This document shows positions 61,951-64,000 of a DNA stretch of 64,000 nt, in pieces. Below the pieces are notes generated by a model. The model saw only the letters and a program-made list of their open reading frames with translations, did not search any database and had not been told where the DNA came from. The position numbers were made by a program, and so were the translations under genes. Positions within the stretch are counted from its first letter, which is position 1, and each line of letters opens with the position of its first letter. The DNA is from Lichenicoccus sp965277665 (lineage in GTDB: Bacteria; Pseudomonadota; Alphaproteobacteria; Acetobacterales; Acetobacteraceae), in assembly GCF_965277665.1 (NCBI RefSeq), contig NZ_OZ255835.1:1736001-1800000 (forward strand), given 5' to 3'.

Positions 61951-64000
61951 ATGATGCGCGTCATCGGATGCATCACCAACCAGCATGATCCGCGGCTCCT
62001 GGTGCTGGCGGCGTGCATCTGCCTGCTTGCCTGCTTCACGACGCTGACGCTGGTGGCGCGCGCCGAACGCCCGGGCCGTCTCGGCTTGCTGGCCTGGCTG
62101 GCCGCCGCCGCCGCGGTGTTCGGCTGCGGCGTCTGGTCGCTGCATTTCGTGGCCATGCTCGCCTTCATGCCCGGCACCGAGATCACCTACCGCCCGGGCC
62201 TCACCCTGCTCTCGATCCTGGTCGCGACCTGCGGCACGCTGCTGGCGCTGCTCTGCCAGCGCCTGTCGCTGCCGCGCGGGATACGGTGCGTGCTGGCAGG
62301 TACGGCGCTCGGCGCCAGCGTGGCCGCCATGCATGCGACCGGCGTCGCGGCGATGGATGTGCCGGGGACGCTCTGGATCGACCGGCCGCAATTGGCCTGG
62401 TCGCTGGTGGTCGGCATCCTGCTGGCGATGATCGCCTTCGCGCGCTCCGACCGGCTGTCGCGGCTGGGACGGCGCATCGAGGTCTCCGCCTGGCTCGCCG
62501 CCTGCGTCCTGAGCATCCATTTCATCGGCATGTCGGCGCTGCAGATCACGCTCGGTCCGCACGCGGCCGCCCGCGGCATGCCCGGGCCTGGCGTGGGGGC
62601 GCCGGGCGGCTTCAGCTACGGCATGCTGGCGACCGGCGTCGGCGCGGTCAGCCTGGTCGTGCTGGTGGCAAGCCTGGCCGCGACCCTGATGGAGCAGCAT
62701 CTTTCCGACCGCACCGTCCTGGAACTCAAGCGCCTGCGCCTGCTGAGCTCGATCTCGCGCGAGGTCATGATCATCCACCAGGACGGCCTGATCCTGGAGG
62801 TCAATGCCGCCGGCGCCACGCTGTTCGGCGAGCCGATGGACGCGTTGATCGGCCGGCAGTTCCTGGAGCTGTTCTCGGCCGGCAGCCAGGCGGCCGCGCA
62901 GGCGCAGATGAACCAGGGCAGCGAACCGCAGGCACCGGCGAAGCTGGAGGTGCGAGTACGCGGCGGCCGGCTGGTCCCCGTCGAGGTCGCCTGCCGCGCC
63001 ATCGACTTCATCGGCCGGCCGGCGACCGCGGTTGCTCTGGTCGATCAATCCGAACGTCGTCGCGACGCCGAGACCATCCGGCACCTGGCGCAGCATGACG
63101 CGCTGACCGGCGTGCCGAACCGGCTGCTGCTGCACGAGCGCATGATCCACACGCTGGCGGCCAGCGACGCGCAGCAGACCTCGGTGGCCCTGCTGCATCT
63201 CGATCTCGACCGCTTCAAGGCCTGCAACGACCTGCTCGGCGACCATGGCGCCGACCTGCTGCTGAGCGAACTGGCGTCGCGGCTCACCGCGGAGCTGCGC
63301 TCGTCGGACACCCTGGCGCGTATCGGCGGCGATGAATTCGTCATCGTCTGCGCGCTGCAGGATGATGCGCGACAGGTGGCGGCGCTGGCCGGGCGCCTGC
63401 TGGAGACCCTCGGCCAGGCGTTCGAGCATGAGGGCCTGCGCGTCGCACCGAGTGCCAGCATCGGCATTGCGCTCTATCCGCAGGATGCGGTCAACCAGGC
63501 GGCGCTGCTGCGTGCCGCCGGCACCGCGCTGCGCGAGGCCAAGCGCGAGAGCCCGGGATCGTTCAAGTTCTTCGAGCGCGGCATGGACCTGGTGCTGCAC
63601 GAGCGGGTCGAACTGGAGCACGACCTGCGCCTGGCCATCGAGAATGACGAGCTCGAGCTGCACTACCAGCCGCTGTTCAGCTGCAGCAGCGGCGTGATCG
63701 AGGGCTACGAGGCGCTGATACGCTGGCACCACCCCAAGCGCGGGATGGTGATGCCGATCGATTTCATCCCGCTGGCCGAGCAGACCGGGCTGATCGTTCC
63801 GGTCGGCGAATGGGCGATCCGGACCGCCTGCATCGAGGCGTCGACCTGGCCGGCGCGGCAGTCGATCGCGGTGAACGTCTCGCCGATGCAGTTCCGGCAG
63901 TCGAACCTGCCGTCGATCGTGGCCGACGCCCTGCTCACCTCGGGCCTGCCGGCGCACCGGCTCGAGATCGAGATCACCGAGGGGGTGCTGATCACCGACA
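61951..64000 (+). CDS. MHYT-PAS-GGDEF-EAL c-di-GMP protein (3' end outside window)
   Basis: The frame runs from ATG 61951 to the window edge without a stop. An N-terminal MHYT-type sensor has six or seven helices with variant motifs (SLHFVAM, AAMHATGVAAM, SIHFIGM), which may bind copper to sense gases. Then come a PAS domain (HQDGLILEVNAAGATLFGEP), a GGDEF domain with intact RIGGDEF and an RSSD inhibitory site five residues before, and an EAL domain with YEALIRW. Both catalytic domains look intact, so it could make or break cyclic-di-GMP. A second ATG is three bases in. Confidence 0.93.
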   Translation, partial: MMRVIGCITNQHDPRLLVLAACICLLACFTTLTLVARAERPGRLGLLAWLAAAAAVFGCGVWSLHFVAMLAFMPGTEITYRPGLTLLSILVATCGTLLALLCQRLSLPRGIRCVLAGTALGASVAAMHATGVAAMDVPGTLWIDRPQLAWSLVVGILLAMIAFARSDRLSRLGRRIEVSAWLAACVLSIHFIGMSALQITLGPHAAARGMPGPGVGAPGGFSYGMLATGVGAVSLVVLVASLAATLMEQHLSDRTVLELKRLRLLSSISREVMIIHQDGLILEVNAAGATLFGEPMDALIGRQFLELFSAGSQAAAQAQMNQGSEPQAPAKLEVRVRGGRLVPVEVACRAIDFIGRPATAVALVDQSERRRDAETIRHLAQHDALTGVPNRLLLHERMIHTLAASDAQQTSVALLHLDLDRFKACNDLLGDHGADLLLSELASRLTAELRSSDTLARIGGDEFVIVCALQDDARQVAALAGRLLETLGQAFEHEGLRVAPSASIGIALYPQDAVNQAALLRAAGTALREAKRESPGSFKFFERGMDLVLHERVELEHDLRLAIENDELELHYQPLFSCSSGVIEGYEALIRWHHPKRGMVMPIDFIPLAEQTGLIVPVGEWAIRTACIEASTWPARQSIAVNVSPMQFRQSNLPSIVADALLTSGLPAHRLEIEITEGVLITD

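Noticed and set aside
60664..63957. A 1097-codon minus-strand open frame opposite the ABC-F and GGDEF-EAL genes.
   Set aside because: The opposite strand has two clear multi-domain proteins; the antisense product has no recognisable domain.

Overview
This 64 kb window is high-GC chromosomal DNA. Its gene order and protein style point to an alphaproteobacterium, most likely of the Acetobacteraceae/Rhodospirillales. That assignment is inferred from the ftsA-ftsZ-lpxC-bamD-recN-ligA block, the hda-purM-purN block, the argH-lptM / lysA-DUF4175 genes and the dnaQ-coaE-aroE block. I cannot name a genus. Nearly all of the DNA is coding. I see no rRNA, tRNA, CRISPR array or intact prophage.

Layout. 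1-9.2 kb: division and envelope genes (partial ftsA, ftsZ, lpxC, bamD), then recN and ligA. 9.4-10.4 kb: two small proteins and a DMT-type membrane protein. 10.5-12.1 kb: a minus-strand SigF/NrsF-type ECF sigma unit led by a small secreted Met/Asn/Pro-rich protein, with a good ECF promoter match in front. 12.4-19.2 kb: a complete eight-gene nitrogen-starvation nitrilase cluster (Nit1C type: MSMEG_0572-like, nitrilase, radical SAM, GNAT, AIR-synthase-like, glycosyltransferase, MSMEG_0570-like, flavoprotein). Its genes are almost all overlapping or abutting, and it has a near-perfect sigma-54 promoter 36 bp before the first ATG. 19.3-21.7 kb: a ferritin-like exported protein between a decayed ybdK fragment and an intact ybdK. 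21.8-25.9 kb (minus): a DUF1275 gene, a frameshifted DUF2721 gene, dnaQ, coaE, aroE and an N-formylglutamate amidohydrolase relative. 26-28 kb: two transglutaminase-like proteins. 28-34.4 kb: a TlpA-like thioredoxin divergent from argH-lptM, then a 2.7 kb accessory block (serine protease, small unknown, alpha/beta hydrolase, cytidine deaminase), then lysA. 34.4-37.1 kb: a large DUF4175/TIGR02302 membrane protein. 37.2-38.8 kb: IS110 and IS66-type transposase remnants running in frame into an AraC-family regulator. 39-41 kb: two more ferritin-like paralogues. 41.2-45.8 kb (minus): ppk-ppx-cdh. 46-47.9 kb: a gamma-glutamyltransferase. 48-51.6 kb: a CUT2-type sugar ABC transporter, then chrA. 52.9-55 kb: a secreted hydrolase convergent with a divergent Nramp homologue. 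55.1-57.9 kb: hda, then purM-purN and a small membrane protein. 58-59.9 kb (minus): ndk and an MFS transporter. 60-64 kb: an ABC-F ATPase and a truncated MHYT-PAS-GGDEF-EAL protein.

The most unusual signal is not a single gene. Short tandem duplications, very often with a 15-bp unit, sit on gene starts, stops or stop/start junctions (lpxC, recN/ligA, radical SAM, aroE, a transglutaminase, lysA/DUF4175, a ferritin-like gene, ppx, ndk/MFS, ABC-F). Several of them copy the stop or start codon itself. A dispersed palindromic element also occurs twice, each time between convergent genes, and in one copy it encodes the C-terminus of the MFS transporter.
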